A stretch of DNA of 64,000 nt from Phytophthora colocasiae (taxonomy: Eukaryota > Oomycota > Peronosporomycetes > Peronosporales > Peronosporaceae): positions 62,001 to 126,000 of the forward strand of contig JAGKQI010000099.1 in assembly GCA_018806915.1 (NCBI GenBank), read 5' to 3'. Shown piece after piece: positions 20,531 to 30,132 of this stretch. A program made the position numbers and the translations under genes. Below the pieces are notes generated by a model. The model had not been told where the DNA came from. It did no database searches and saw only the letters and a list, made by a program, of their open reading frames with translations. Every line of letters starts with the position of its first letter. Position 1 is the stretch's first letter.

Positions 20531-21703
20531 TTACAGCTTGCTGGTCGTTGCAACAGGAAAGCGCTGCTTTGCCAGCTCCGCCACTTCCTGTGCACATCCC
20601 CAATGCAATGTGTGACCTGATCCACCATGACCGTAGACTACGGTCACGGTCCGTAGTTATGGATCAGTACTGAACCTCTTTTGGTTGGAATTGGCTGCAT
20701 CTCGAGACGAACTCCACCCGTACGGCCAGGCCTCAGTCCAGCCATCTTGGCAATCGCCTTGCTGTTGTGAACCTCCGGCCATAGACGGCAACAGCGTTCC
20801 CACACACCAGCAACGTCGTTGTCATCACTCTCAGAGCTCCAGTTGTGCTCCTGCACGGTGCCACCAAGCACAACGTCGCCATTCGGACGTGGAATGATGT
20901 ACGCGTGCTGTCCGTCCTTGTCAATCGACACCTTGAGCTCATTCAACTTCGGGTTGGACACGTTGATGATCTGTCCACGGATAGGAAACATCGTGTCGTC
21001 ACCTGCTAGCTCCTTCGCCGCCAAACCCGAGCAGTTTACAAGCAGGTCGCAGTCTTCCTCGCCCAGGGAGTTGACTTTACGACGCTCGAAAGTCCCTCCC
21101 AGCTTCTGGATCTCTTCGTGCAGCCACGCCATGAAATACCTATTCAGCAGCGACGTCAAACATTAAGATATTGCAGTACAGTGAAAGACATCGACGCACT
21201 TGGGGTTGTAAATGAGAGCATCAAACGCAAAGCCGTGAGTAGCTCCAGACGATACCTCAGTAGCTTCTTGTTGGCTCAGCAGACGAAAATTCTCAGCACA
21301 ATGCGCCCAGTACGGATGGACCTACCAGCATATCAACATTTAGCCACTTCAGATCAAATTCCCACTGCAAATTACCCGTTCTAACCACTTCAGGTGACCC
21401 AACAGCAGAGACTTCCGCTCCTGGGACGAGATGGATCCCTAACGCCTCCCCCTTCTCCTTACGAAGCTCTTCCAGCCACTTGTAGGCCACTTCACACCAT
21501 TTACGAGTTCTAAACGTATCCACGCCATCAGGTAGAGCGAACGGCATCCACAAACCCCCAGCCACGTGCGACGTGGTGCCCTCAAACTGATCTGCCACGA
21601 TCTTCACACGCTCAAAGCCGCTCTGAAGTAGCGCTAACGCAGTCGTGAGGCCGATGACGCCTCCGCCTACAATGAGAACGCGACAGTCACGTGCCGTCTT
21701 CAT
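20531..21703 (-). pseudogene. D-amino-acid oxidase, disrupted by 20-bp insertion
   Basis: FAD-dependent oxidase: N-terminal Rossmann motif (VLIVGGGVIG), HVAGGLW, a middle segment (PIRGQIINVSNP), YIIPRPNGDVVLGG and the C-terminal HNYG...[13 protein letters not shown] loop. It ends in SKL, a type-1 peroxisomal signal. An intron (starting GTGCGTCG, ending AATAG, about 21150-21210) joins NPK to YFMAW; the earlier junction near 21340 is unresolved. Within the HNYG/HGG motif, 20 extra bases (20632-20651) flanked by a CGTAG direct repeat shift the frame. The downstream frame to SKL is otherwise open, so the break looks recent, or it is an assembly artefact. The family deaminates D-amino acids in peroxisomes. 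Confidence 0.8.
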
Positions 21704-21814
21704 CGGATTCCACTTGAGCTGTAGCTGGTGTCTTAAGTAATGAGACCATCAGTCAATCAATGATACATGCACTTCAACTTGACGTCGTCAGCGTCACCAA
21801 CTTGAAATTGATTG

Positions 21815-22836
21815 TAACGTAGAATACCGAATAGTACGCGGTAAAGTAATACAACGCCCTACGAATTGAACGCGGTCTCCGAGGGCGTTATACAAAGAAT
21901 AGAACGCGCTCAAATTGAACGCCCTCTTAATTGAACACTGTACGCAACAAAGCTGATTTTCTCGGCAGTTTGACTTACGTTGCGGCAGAATTCCAGCTGT
22001 AACAAGTCTGACAATGCTCATCCACCCGTGAATCCTCCCCAGACAACGCGAGCAGCATGTTTGTTTTGCTTCATTCGCCAAGATGCTAGACGAAAGAGTG
22101 TGGAGCTCAGCATAAAAAACAAGCGATTCCCGCAAGTTACTCAAACAATAGGCCAGTAGGTTGTTTGAGATTCCATGAGAGCGCATATTGGCGAAGAAGT
22201 GAAAAAGCGTTGCGAGGGCAAGGGCATCAAGATGGCCGTTATTCCTGGCGGCCTAACTCCTTATCTTCAGGCTGGTGACGTGGGCATTTTCATGTCGTTT
22301 AAGGGTCACATATCGGTGCTCATCGACCAGTGGAAATGTTCAGACCAAGTGAGCTATACCCGGGCCGGAAACCCACGCCCTCCCCCCTTGGAGACAGTGG
22401 TTTCGTGGGTGTCGAGTGCATGGCGCCAGGTTCCTGACAGCGTCGTGCAAAAGAGCATTGGAAAGTGCGGGTTCATTGACGATCCAAACGACTGGTCCAT
22501 CAGTAGCATGACGTCTACGGTTCACAATTTCGAGTGGCCTGGGCCACACTCAATGGCAACAGCGACAGTAACAATGGCGGCGACAGCTCCAGCGAGCTGC
22601 TGGACGCGCTCGATGAGATCTGCATCGATGAGTAGCTCTCGAAGAGGACATAACACTAAATCCATTTGCTGGCGTTGATGTTAAATTCATTGCTCGTCGT
22701 TTTTATTGTACTCGACAATACGGAATCGAATAGAGCTCCCTACGAATTGAACGCCCATCAAATACAACGCCCTAGTTTGTTGAAGAGGGCGTTTAATAAC
22801 AATAGAACACCGCGTACTATTCGGTATTCTACGTTA
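21815..22836. mobile_element. TA-flanked pogo-like element, about 1.02 kb
   Basis: Both ends read TA-ACGTAGAATACCGAATAG inward, giving TIRs of about 26 bp (continuing TACGCGGT). Subterminal CAACGCCCTACGAATTGAAC words also recur inverted. It encloses only the C-terminal half of a DDE transposase, so it is a deletion derivative. It lies about 110 bp upstream of the D-amino-acid oxidase start, in the region where a promoter would be expected. Confidence 0.88.
22169..22680 (+). pseudogene. Pogo-like DDE transposase, C-terminal remnant
   Basis: Starts within the catalytic domain. DSMRAHI holds the second catalytic Asp (preceded by a TGA where Trp is usual) and IPGGLTPYLQAGD holds the third. Then come the VVSWVSSAWRQV helix region and, after a frame change near 22540, an acidic tail ending LDEICIDE. 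The N-terminal HTH and first catalytic Asp are missing. It cannot encode an active enzyme alone but may mark an element mobilised in trans. Confidence 0.75.
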
Positions 22837-23031
22837 ATTGTGTGGTTTACACATTGGAGGACATTCGAGGACAAGTGGATGTTACTGCAAGGATGCGCAT
22901 CAAAATTGCTGACGCTAGACACTTTCGATATGGGGGTGTTGCCCCTTCTCCCAAGTCACTTTGTGTTCGAATGCCGCACGCAACTATATGTAGCTCAGCC
23001 TGTGCCTAGAGTTTTTGGCTGTCACTTTGGA

Positions 23032-23050
23032 ATTTGCCACCGACAACGCA
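23032..23050 (+). promoter_or_regulatory. Shared upstream motif, peptide gene A
   Basis: ATTTGCCACCGACAACGCA, a weaker match to the CATTTGCCTCCTYCAACTCA motif upstream of the two related peptide genes. Lies 9 bp before the ATG at 23060. Confidence 0.4.
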
Positions 23051-23059
23051 TAAGCCACC

Positions 23060-23173
23060 ATGGATAAACTGACGTTCATCGTTGTCACCATCGCGCTCGC
23101 AGTACGCGCTATCCAGCTACAAGCCCCACGTATCGACAACTTCGTCATTGCTGAGGCCAAGTGCTGCCTGTGA
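23060..23173 (+). CDS. Tiny secreted peptide A (37 aa)
   Basis: ATG with Kozak-like CCACC, a hydrophobic N-terminus (LTFIVVTIALAV) that fits a signal peptide, then a short polar stretch ending AKCCL and a stop. It resembles peptides B (23345-23512, reverse) and C (23827-23991) in length, signal sequence and a terminal Cys-Cys-Leu, but lacks their AEDVN segment. It may be a diverged or truncated member. Function unknown. Confidence 0.5.
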   Translation: MDKLTFIVVTIALAVRAIQLQAPRIDNFVIAEAKCCL

Positions 23174-23344
23174 ACATCTGTCCAGTTGCTGTAGCACTTC
23201 ACGTCATTCAAGTTTGAAGGCTGTTTCGATGCCATTTAGGCTAACTTAAATGGATGAAGTTTAAAAAGACATTTCAAGTCCTTTTTGCACTAGAGTTGCT
23301 TTTCTTATTGATTTCTTAGAAACGAAGATAATTCCCTAATGCAA

Positions 23345-23512
23345 TTACGCCACGTCCAGACAGCATCGTCTGGCAGAGTATTCCAACGTCGTGTTCGGGT
23401 TACTACTTCCTTCTTCTGGTCTAATGAAAGACAGCACATCGATGTTGACATCCTCCGCGTGGATCATCCGGATTGCGAGGAGGAGAGCACCGAGGATGAA
23501 GAATTTAGTCAT
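23345..23512 (-). CDS. Tiny secreted peptide B (55 aa)
   Basis: Reverse-strand frame MTKFFILGALLLAI... with a predicted signal peptide cut after Ala of IHA, then EDVNI, an acidic Pro/Ser-rich middle (RPEEGSSNPNTTLE) and RRCCLDVA at the C-terminus. It aligns along its length with peptide C (FLAALLLAIGM / AEDVN / EEGS or AEGSG / RCCLD). Only two cysteines, adjacent, so no standard disulfide fold. The mature peptide would be about 36 residues. Divergently arranged with peptide C and sharing its upstream motif. Role unknown; apoplastic peptide or signalling ligand are guesses. Confidence 0.7.
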   Translation of the reverse strand: MTKFFILGALLLAIRMIHAEDVNIDVLSFIRPEEGSSNPNTTLEYSARRCCLDVA

Positions 23513-23544
23513 TGTTAGAGCTTGGCTTTATCTTGAAGCGTGGC

Positions 23545-23565
23545 TTGAGTTGAAGGAGGCAAATG
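23545..23565 (-). promoter_or_regulatory. Shared upstream motif, peptide gene B
   Basis: On the reverse strand this reads CATTTGCCTCCTTCAACTCA, about 33 bp before the ATG. It differs by one base from the motif at 23784-23804 before peptide C. Position suits a core promoter or initiator element. Confidence 0.6.
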
Positions 23566-23783
23566 TTTAAATGTTTGAAACTCACAGGTCAACCTGAAGG
23601 CAGTAGGAGACCCACGAAGAATTTAAGTTAACCTCATATCACTCTAGATACTGCTCAAGGTAGATTTTCTGTTTTCGCTGTTGAATTAGTTAAACCTGAA
23701 GACGTTCACGTTTGCGAAGTTCCTAGGATTGCCCCAGTACGACACTAATTCAGCTGGACTTGTCTATTTCCTTGGCATTCGAG

Positions 23784-23804
23784 CATTTGCCTCCTCCAAC
23801 TCAA
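23784..23804 (+). promoter_or_regulatory. Shared upstream motif, peptide gene C
   Basis: CATTTGCCTCCTCCAACTCA, 22 bp before the ATG at 23827, mirrored by the copy upstream of peptide B. Confidence 0.6.
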
Positions 23805-23826
23805 ACAACACTTCAGACTACCAACA

Positions 23827-23991
23827 ATGGCCAAGTTCGTCTTCCTCGCTGCTCTTCTCCTCGCCATCGGAATGACCTACGCAGAGGATGTCAACAACGT
23901 TGACGAGTTGCCTCCCTTTGAGCCTGCCGAAGGAAGTGGCCTGGTGGTGAACGCGACGCTGGAAGAACGCTGCTGTCTGGATATGGTGTAA
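23827..23991 (+). CDS. Tiny secreted peptide C (54 aa)
   Basis: MAKFVFLAALLLAIGMTYA is a strong signal peptide, followed by EDVNNVDELPP, an acidic middle (EPAEGSGLVVNATLEE) with one N-glycosylation sequon (NAT), and RCCLDMV. It is the clear paralogue of peptide B on the other strand. The 23566-23783 gap serves as a divergent promoter region with mirrored motifs. Too small to appear in usual gene calls. No known family recognised. Confidence 0.75.
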   Translation: MAKFVFLAALLLAIGMTYAEDVNNVDELPPFEPAEGSGLVVNATLEERCCLDMV

Positions 23992-24243
23992 CTGCGTCAC
24001 TGCAATCTGTCTCAAGTCCTAGGATATGAGAATCGCGCTTTACTTTCTTCTTTTCTAAAACATCATTGAAATACAACTGAATCTCATGGTATTCTTGTTG
24101 AACATTACCCGTAGTCTAAAGTTACTGCCATGGGGTTGTAGTGTTAGTTGCCGCTGTATCTTACGCAAACTTGAATGTATAGTCGAAACCTAATCCAGAC
24201 AAGAAAACCAATCGTAAGACACAACTGCAACAACCGCTGTCAA
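23992..24243. other. Short intergenic stretch
   Basis: No gene or repeat supported. Confidence 0.4.
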
Positions 24244-25898
24244 TTACGCACCGTGGTGTTGCAGTGACGCTTGCACATTGTAAAATACCCAGAAACAGAT
24301 TTTAGTCTGTACTCCTGGCCACTGCTTCTCCACCAATTGACGGATAGCTGAGAACCGAAGGCGATACTGAAGCAGCGAGCAGAGTAAAACCAAAGCCACA
24401 ATCTTGAGGCCACAGTTGAACATGACGTTCTTCAGCGCTTGATTCAGTTCATCCTCGGTGAGATTGGCCAGTTGAGCGTAATAGGTGCGGTTCGGCAGCT
24501 TATACATGAGCCCCCATGTAGATTGCTATCCGTAATATCAAATGTTAGTGAAAATACGAGAGTAGGGCAATGAAGATACTTACAAAAGATCAGCGGAATG
24601 AAAACACCAACGTAGTTGATGAGAACAAGGAACTCGGTGAGATACAAGAGTCTTCGCACCTCCAAAACGTACTGGAGGGACGTAGCTGTGATATCCTTCG
24701 GGTCACGAGCAGTCAATTCGTCTGCACATTGAGGAGCAGGTTGGATCCGAGCTCCGGCATAAGGTTTAATTGACCCTCTTTCTTCGAATTCCAGCGTGTT
24801 TTCGACTGAATTCGCTTTAATCAATCCCTTTGTCACTGCATTTTCCCCAATGTTGGTAGTAATTGACGAGCGTACGGGACTGCAGCTCACTCTTTTACCA
24901 TTTGGTTCCTTTAGTGCATCTCGTTGCCCAATTAACATTGCTTCCGCTCGTTCCAAACAGGTCAGTACTGGACTTGGGTACTCCCATGTTCGGATTGTTG
25001 TACACGTCTTCATGGTCCAATTGTCTACCGATTTTATCCATACGATGCACAGCATCGTTCACATCACGGAGGGACATTGCCAATTGAACCAACAAAGCTG
25101 CAGTGACCATCAACGTTGTGCCAAAAGACGGGGAGTTCTGCATACAGTAAGACACGAACAGCGCGTTGAAGACTTCGGAATTGAAGACAACTACCTCCGG
25201 CATCTCGTCACTGAGGTGGACCACCGTAAGTGTGAAAATGTTCCGCATGATCAGCTTAATCACCGGTAACAATGACGCGAAGAACGTTTGTCCAGTCTTG
25301 GAAAGTGTCGTGAAAATGTAGTAGTACGGAGGATACGTGACGACCAGCAAAACTTCACAAAGCCACACTTTAATCGTATTGAGGACCATCGTGCCTGTTC
25401 CTGGGTTCTGCTGGATTAGTTTTAACCATTCGATAGCCATTGTGACTGTAATGATCACAACCCAAGCTGGCATTGCCAGGACGATAGAGAACGGAACAGG
25501 AAAGCCGATCCAAAGACCCAGTACGTACTGAACAGCAACCGTCAAAGCTGCCACAATGACGGTATCTCTCACTACCAGGAGGTTCGGATAGGGAAGAGCT
25601 CTTACACTGGTCCGGAACTGTTGGGCACAGAGGAAACTCATGACGACGTAGCTGTAATACTGCCGGACTTGGAACATTTTGTTGGCTTTTAAGCCTTCTG
25701 AAGGCTCGTTGAGTGGTAACACGTCGCTAAGAACAGTAATTACCAGACATGGCAGTGGAGTGATGTGATAATATGGGACCAACTGGTCTCTCGAGTGTAC
25801 TCGGCTAAAGCGAGTACCCGATCGGTCGAGTAGCTGCCATGAAGTTCGACTTGAGTACGCTCCCACGCCTCAACGAACTTCTGTTGAGGACTTGGCAT
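24244..25898 (-). pseudogene. Multi-pass membrane protein, copy 1, frame-broken
   Basis: Begins MPSPQQKFVEAWERTQVELHG, then a hydrophobic core with several membrane segments (LPCLVITVLSDVLP; FSIVLAMPAWVVIITVTMAI; VWLCEVLLVVTYPPYYYIFT). A C-terminal block includes YLTEFLVLINYVGVFIPLIF and LPNRTYYAQLANLTEDEL. Frame changes are needed after the SWSHI segment, near 24980, and after the intron near 24520 (GTAAGT...ATAG). The family appears oomycete-specific, with unknown function. Tandem with copy 2 in the same orientation, about 200 bp apart. With three or more breaks it is likely a pseudogene unless the assembly has indel errors. Confidence 0.6.
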
Positions 25899-26098
25899 GG
25901 CTGATTCAGAACGAGAGTTGCTAATTGAACTTGGATGAAGCTTTAGGACATTTCGATAAGAATGGTAGGAAGAAGCTGAACTCAATAGTTTCGCTGCAAA
26001 TAGCTGAAGGACGAGAACCTCAATTTGGCTTACAGTTAAGGGTTCAAGGGTTAAGCGGAAGATCGATGATCTTCTGATGATGTTCAAACTGGTAAACA

Positions 26099-27736
26099 TT
26101 AGAAATAAAATACAAAAGGAATGTCGGGGGTACCTGAGTGTTTCAGTGAAGCCTGAACATTGTAAAATACCCAGAAGATCAACTTAATCTGGGCTCCAGC
26201 GAATTGTTTCTCCAACACGAAGGATAATTGACGGATCGGAGAGAGACCGAGCTTGCGTTGGAGTGTAAATGCCAGTACAACAGCTGGAGAGAACAGTAGA
26301 ACAACACGTTTTTGAGCGTCTGGAGGAGCTGATCTTCGTCTAAGTCAGCTAATTGGGCGTAGTAGGCTCGATTAGGAAGATGATACATGATATACGCTAC
26401 AAGAAAGCACACAAGTAAGTCACTGGCCTAGATGTATAAAGCATTTAAACACTTACAAAACACTAAAGGGATCACCACTTCCACGTAGTTGAGTAGCAGA
26501 ACGAACTCCGTCATGAATAATAAACGCCTTACTTTGCGAGTATAACTCAATCCAACGGAAGATTTGAAGGCCTCTTTTGTAGCGACAGCAATCTGTGGCA
26601 CCACTGGTTTTACTGTTCCTTTTCCAATCAACTGCTTAGCTGCTCGAAGAGGATGAGGAGCCATTGCGAAGGTGTTTATGGCGTCCATTCGCATCACCAC
26701 AAGAGATTTCTTCACTGTTGTAGCGCTTTCCAGTCCAACCCTGACAAATGTTGGGCCCCGTGCCGACTTTTGAGATGATAACTCCACTCGCTGTAAAATC
26801 GCTTTTACTCGTCCTAACGTTGTTTGCAAGTTCGTATTTCTCGCTCCAATCCGCTCTTCTAACTCCTCTAGACCACGTCGTGCCATCTCGATATCACGGA
26901 TGGATAACATGAGTAACACAATATCCGCTAACATCAGCTCTACCGTCGTCCAGAATGAAGGTGAGTTCTGCATATAATACGATACGAATAGGGCATTAAA
27001 GACTTCCACGTTGAAGATCACAACTTCCGGTAAATCGTCCCTTAAATGCACCACCGTCCCCATGAAAACATTCCTCATGAAGATTTTAATGACCGGAAGC
27101 AGCAATGCAAACGCCATTTGTGTGGATTTTGTCAATGTCGTGAAGATGTAGAAGAACGGAGGGTAAATGAGCACAAGCAGAACCTCACACATCCAGACTT
27201 TAACCACATTCAGAACCATTCGGCCCGTTCCGGGCGTTTGTCGGATCTTTTTCGCCCATTCAAGAGCTATTGACGTCGAAATGATCACAACCCACGCAGG
27301 CATCACCATTACAATCGAGAGAGGAACAGGGAAGCCAATAATCAAGGCAAAACCATAGTAAACACCAGCACACAGCGTTGACATGACGATTGTGTTCCGA
27401 ATTACTCGTTGAATTGGGAACGGAAGAGCTGGTGCACTCGTTCGGAACTGTTGACTCGCGAGGAAATTCATGACCAGATAACTGCAAAATTCGCGTATAA
27501 TGAACATAGAATTGGCACGTAGACCTTCAGAAGGATCAGCTAGCGGTAAGATATCCACGAGAACGGTCACTGCTAAGCATGGCAAAGGAGTAGCCGATTA
27601 CTCGAATTACGCGAACCCAACTTGAGTGAGTCGCGTATGTTGCAAGTTGAAGGGCACGCTCCTCCGAGTACCTTCCGTGAAATTCCACTTGCGTTGACTC
27701 CCATAATTCGACGATAGAGCTGAACTTGGAACCCAT
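26099..27736 (-). pseudogene. Multi-pass membrane protein, copy 2, nearly intact
   Basis: Begins MGSKFSSIVELWESTQVEFHG. A 385-codon stretch (27585-26428) carries the same membrane segments as copy 1 (PLSIVMVMPAWVVIISTSIA; VWMCEVLLVLIYPPFFYIF) plus a coiled linker (LEELEERIGARNTNLQ). An intron (GTAAGTGTTTAAATG to CTTGTAG) leads to MYHLPNRAYYAQLADLDED. Frame changes are needed near 27610, between the N-terminal segment and TPLPCLAVT, and near 26290, after LKNVLFYCS. The same N-terminal junction is broken in copy 1. A fragment of this N-terminal exon recurs at 9036. Function unknown. Confidence 0.6.
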
Positions 27737-27777
27737 ACGAGGAAGCCAAAGTGACCATTTTTCCTAGGTTAGATCAA

Positions 27778-27793
27778 GACAATAATTATTGTC
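27778..27793. promoter_or_regulatory. 16-bp palindrome between divergent genes
   Basis: GACAATAATTATTGTC is a perfect palindrome in the 90-bp gap between membrane-protein copy 2 (reverse) and the LD-carboxypeptidase (forward). Could be a dimeric transcription-factor site shared by both promoters; no factor is known. Confidence 0.35.
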
Positions 27794-27825
27794 TCCAGTA
27801 ATATTGTATATTATTTCCCAACAAT

Positions 27826-28927
27826 ATGTCTTCCCTCCTTCGCGGTACAGCGCTCGTTAAGGGCGAAACCATTGCGTTGGTGGCGCCAGCATCCGGTCTA
27901 GCAGCTCTTGCATCGATTGTCCAAAGCTCAGCAGGCGTTGGAACGCCTTGGCTTTTGTGTGAAAATCTACCCGTCAGTATCTCGAACAATTCAAGAAAAC
28001 GTCACTAAATTTGACGGAAATGTCGACGATGCTCGTGATCGAGCTTTCAGCAGTGCGTACAGCTCTGCAGACGCTGAAACACGAGCGAACGTGTTTATGC
28101 AGGCGTTTCAAGACCCGGAAGTGGCAGCGATCATCTGTACCATTGGCGGCTTCACCTCCCACGAGATTTTGGAATTTCTCGACTTCGACGTCATTGCAGC
28201 ACACCCGAAGATCTTCTGCGGGTTCTCCGACATTACGACGCTCCACTTGGCATTATACGCCAAGACGAATCTCTGTAGCTTTTACGGACCTGCAGCGATC
28301 GTTCAATTCGGAGAATTCCCCGAGCCTTTAGCGTACACAGTGGAGTCCTACCTCAACGCAGTGCAGTCGTCGGAACCTCTTAGAGATATGATACCGTCGG
28401 ACGAATGGACTGAAGACAAGACAACGAACTGGTTCACACGTGCTGATATCTCGCACCGAGACCTCATGAAACACAATCCAGGATACACGTGGATCAGGTC
28501 GGGTAGTGCTCAGGGACAAATTCTAGGAGGATGTCTACCAACGCTTCTCTAAGTACGCGGCACCGAATACATGCCTGATCTACAGGACGCCATTTTACTC
28601 ATTGAAACTCCCGAAGGAACGCAATTTGACCAAGGAATGGCACTTTCGGACGTCAATGTTGCACTTGGATGGCTACGCGCGGATGGCATATTCAAAAAGA
28701 TACGCGGCTTGGTAGTCGGTCGAGCGTTCGCATATTCCGAAAAACAAGTGGAGGAACTCCAGGGACTAATTAGGCACCACACTCGAGGAACGACCTTCCC
28801 GATTCTTTACGGTGTTGATGTTGGCCATACGAACCCAATCGCAACCGTTCCTCTAGGTTGCCAGGTAGAACTGGATGCCACTTCCAATTCATTCAGAATC
28901 GTCGAGAGCGGGGTAGTTGGGAAATAG
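27826..28927 (+). pseudogene. LD-carboxypeptidase (peptidase S66 / MccF-like), broken
   Basis: Starts MSSLLRGTALVKGETIALVAPASG, the usual S66 opening. The match then continues one frame over (HRLSKAQQALERLGF) after a single-base shift near 27905. The nucleophile region IICTIGGFTSHEIL and the segment FCGFSDITTLHLAL are intact, then GGCLPTLL is followed by TAA (28550-28552). The same frame resumes EYMPDLQDAILLIE and runs to VGHTNPIATVPLG. Residues typical of the Ser-Glu-His triad are therefore present, but the gene is split by one frameshift and one stop. Bacterial members cut tetrapeptides from murein; in an oomycete this suggests ancient transfer and possibly defence or peptidoglycan handling. 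Confidence 0.75.
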
Positions 28928-29243
28928 GAAACGGGCGAGTGCACCTCTTCTTGGGACGCACCAAAACTAGGGACACACTCCAGCACAAAACTACTCGAAA
29001 CGCATCGAAACGGACTGCTCGATCTCAACAATGAAGGCAACATATTTCATGATCATAAGTGACTGAATAAAAACTGTTTGCTCGAGAAGTTGCTCAATAT
29101 GTATGAGATGCTGCCGTATCCACCCATGCATTATCCCACAACACAAGATGAGAAGGACACGCCTCCTTGACGACAGGTCCAAGGCTCTTAAACGTCCATT
29201 CTAACTTCTGCAGCACGAAGACCAACTCCCGTATCAATCGACC
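28928..29243. other. Intergenic, no feature
   Basis: Contains only short frames. The region just before 29244 is the likely leader of the PLAC8 gene. Confidence 0.4.
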
Positions 29244-29930
29244 ATGTCGGAATCCTTAACTATCGAAACCCCGAAGGACACGCCGCGCATAGCGTATGCC
29301 ATCCAGCTGGATAACACTCTCACTCCTGAAGTGGTGGTGCCCTGCACCCCCGAAGGTGACGGTCCCAGTAACTACAAACGAATCGACGACGATATCACCC
29401 TCGGTATCGCGACTGGTTATTGGACTGCGAACTTCTTTGCGTGCTTCGACCACCTCGTGCCGAACGCGCTCATGGTGACGCTATGTCCGTGTGTGTCACT
29501 CGCGCAGATCACCAGTCGATTGGGAATGCTGCCGTACAGTACAACGTTGTTGTTCTTCGTATTGCTCTGCACCTGGCAGTTAAGTGTTGTAGCATTCACC
29601 GTCCAGCAGTTCGTCTCGGTGGCGATCCTCGGACATGACGTGAGCTCCTACTACTACCACGCGCATCGCGTCGAGGAGCCCCGACCGGCGATCAACCTTA
29701 TGTTTGTGACTGTGATCGTGTTGACTCACGCAACCTTCGCCAGTGCGCTGTGGGTACTACGAAAGAGAATCCGCGGGCAGTTCCAGATCCCTGGTTCCTG
29801 TGTGAATGACTGTGTGTCTGTCACCTGCTGTCCGTGCTTCGCCACGGCACAAATGGCCACGCACATCAAGAGCTACCGGCCCGGTTCGTGCTCGTGGGGA
29901 CCCGTGGATACGCTGCCTCGCTACCAGTGA
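29244..29930 (+). CDS. PLAC8 / Cys-rich domain membrane protein, 228 aa
   Basis: N-terminal 60 residues are polar. The PLAC8 domain follows with its two cysteine clusters (LCPCVSLAQI near 88 and CCPCFATAQMA near 205) and two hydrophobic segments (TTLLFFVLLCTWQLSVVAF; INLMFVTVIVLTHATFASAL). PLAC8/FCR proteins are plasma-membrane proteins linked to cell-size control and metal transport in plants, fungi and oomycetes. Single exon, clean ATG with ACC before it. Substrate cannot be told from sequence. Confidence 0.85.
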   Translation: MSESLTIETPKDTPRIAYAIQLDNTLTPEVVVPCTPEGDGPSNYKRIDDDITLGIATGYWTANFFACFDHLVPNALMVTLCPCVSLAQITSRLGMLPYSTTLLFFVLLCTWQLSVVAFTVQQFVSVAILGHDVSSYYYHAHRVEEPRPAINLMFVTVIVLTHATFASALWVLRKRIRGQFQIPGSCVNDCVSVTCCPCFATAQMATHIKSYRPGSCSWGPVDTLPRYQ

Positions 29931-30132
29931 GCAGCAAACTGCAGATAGAACTGTTTTATTACCATAAATTGAACTCTAATGGTCAACTTCAACACCATCA
30001 GTACATTTGCAATCATTGCCATCAGTGTGTCACATACAAACTTGAAGTTACAATAATGTTTGACACATTTAATTTTGGTCAATAATTGTGGAGTGGTTCA
30101 CACTCGAAAATTTCAGCCACACATCAAGCATC

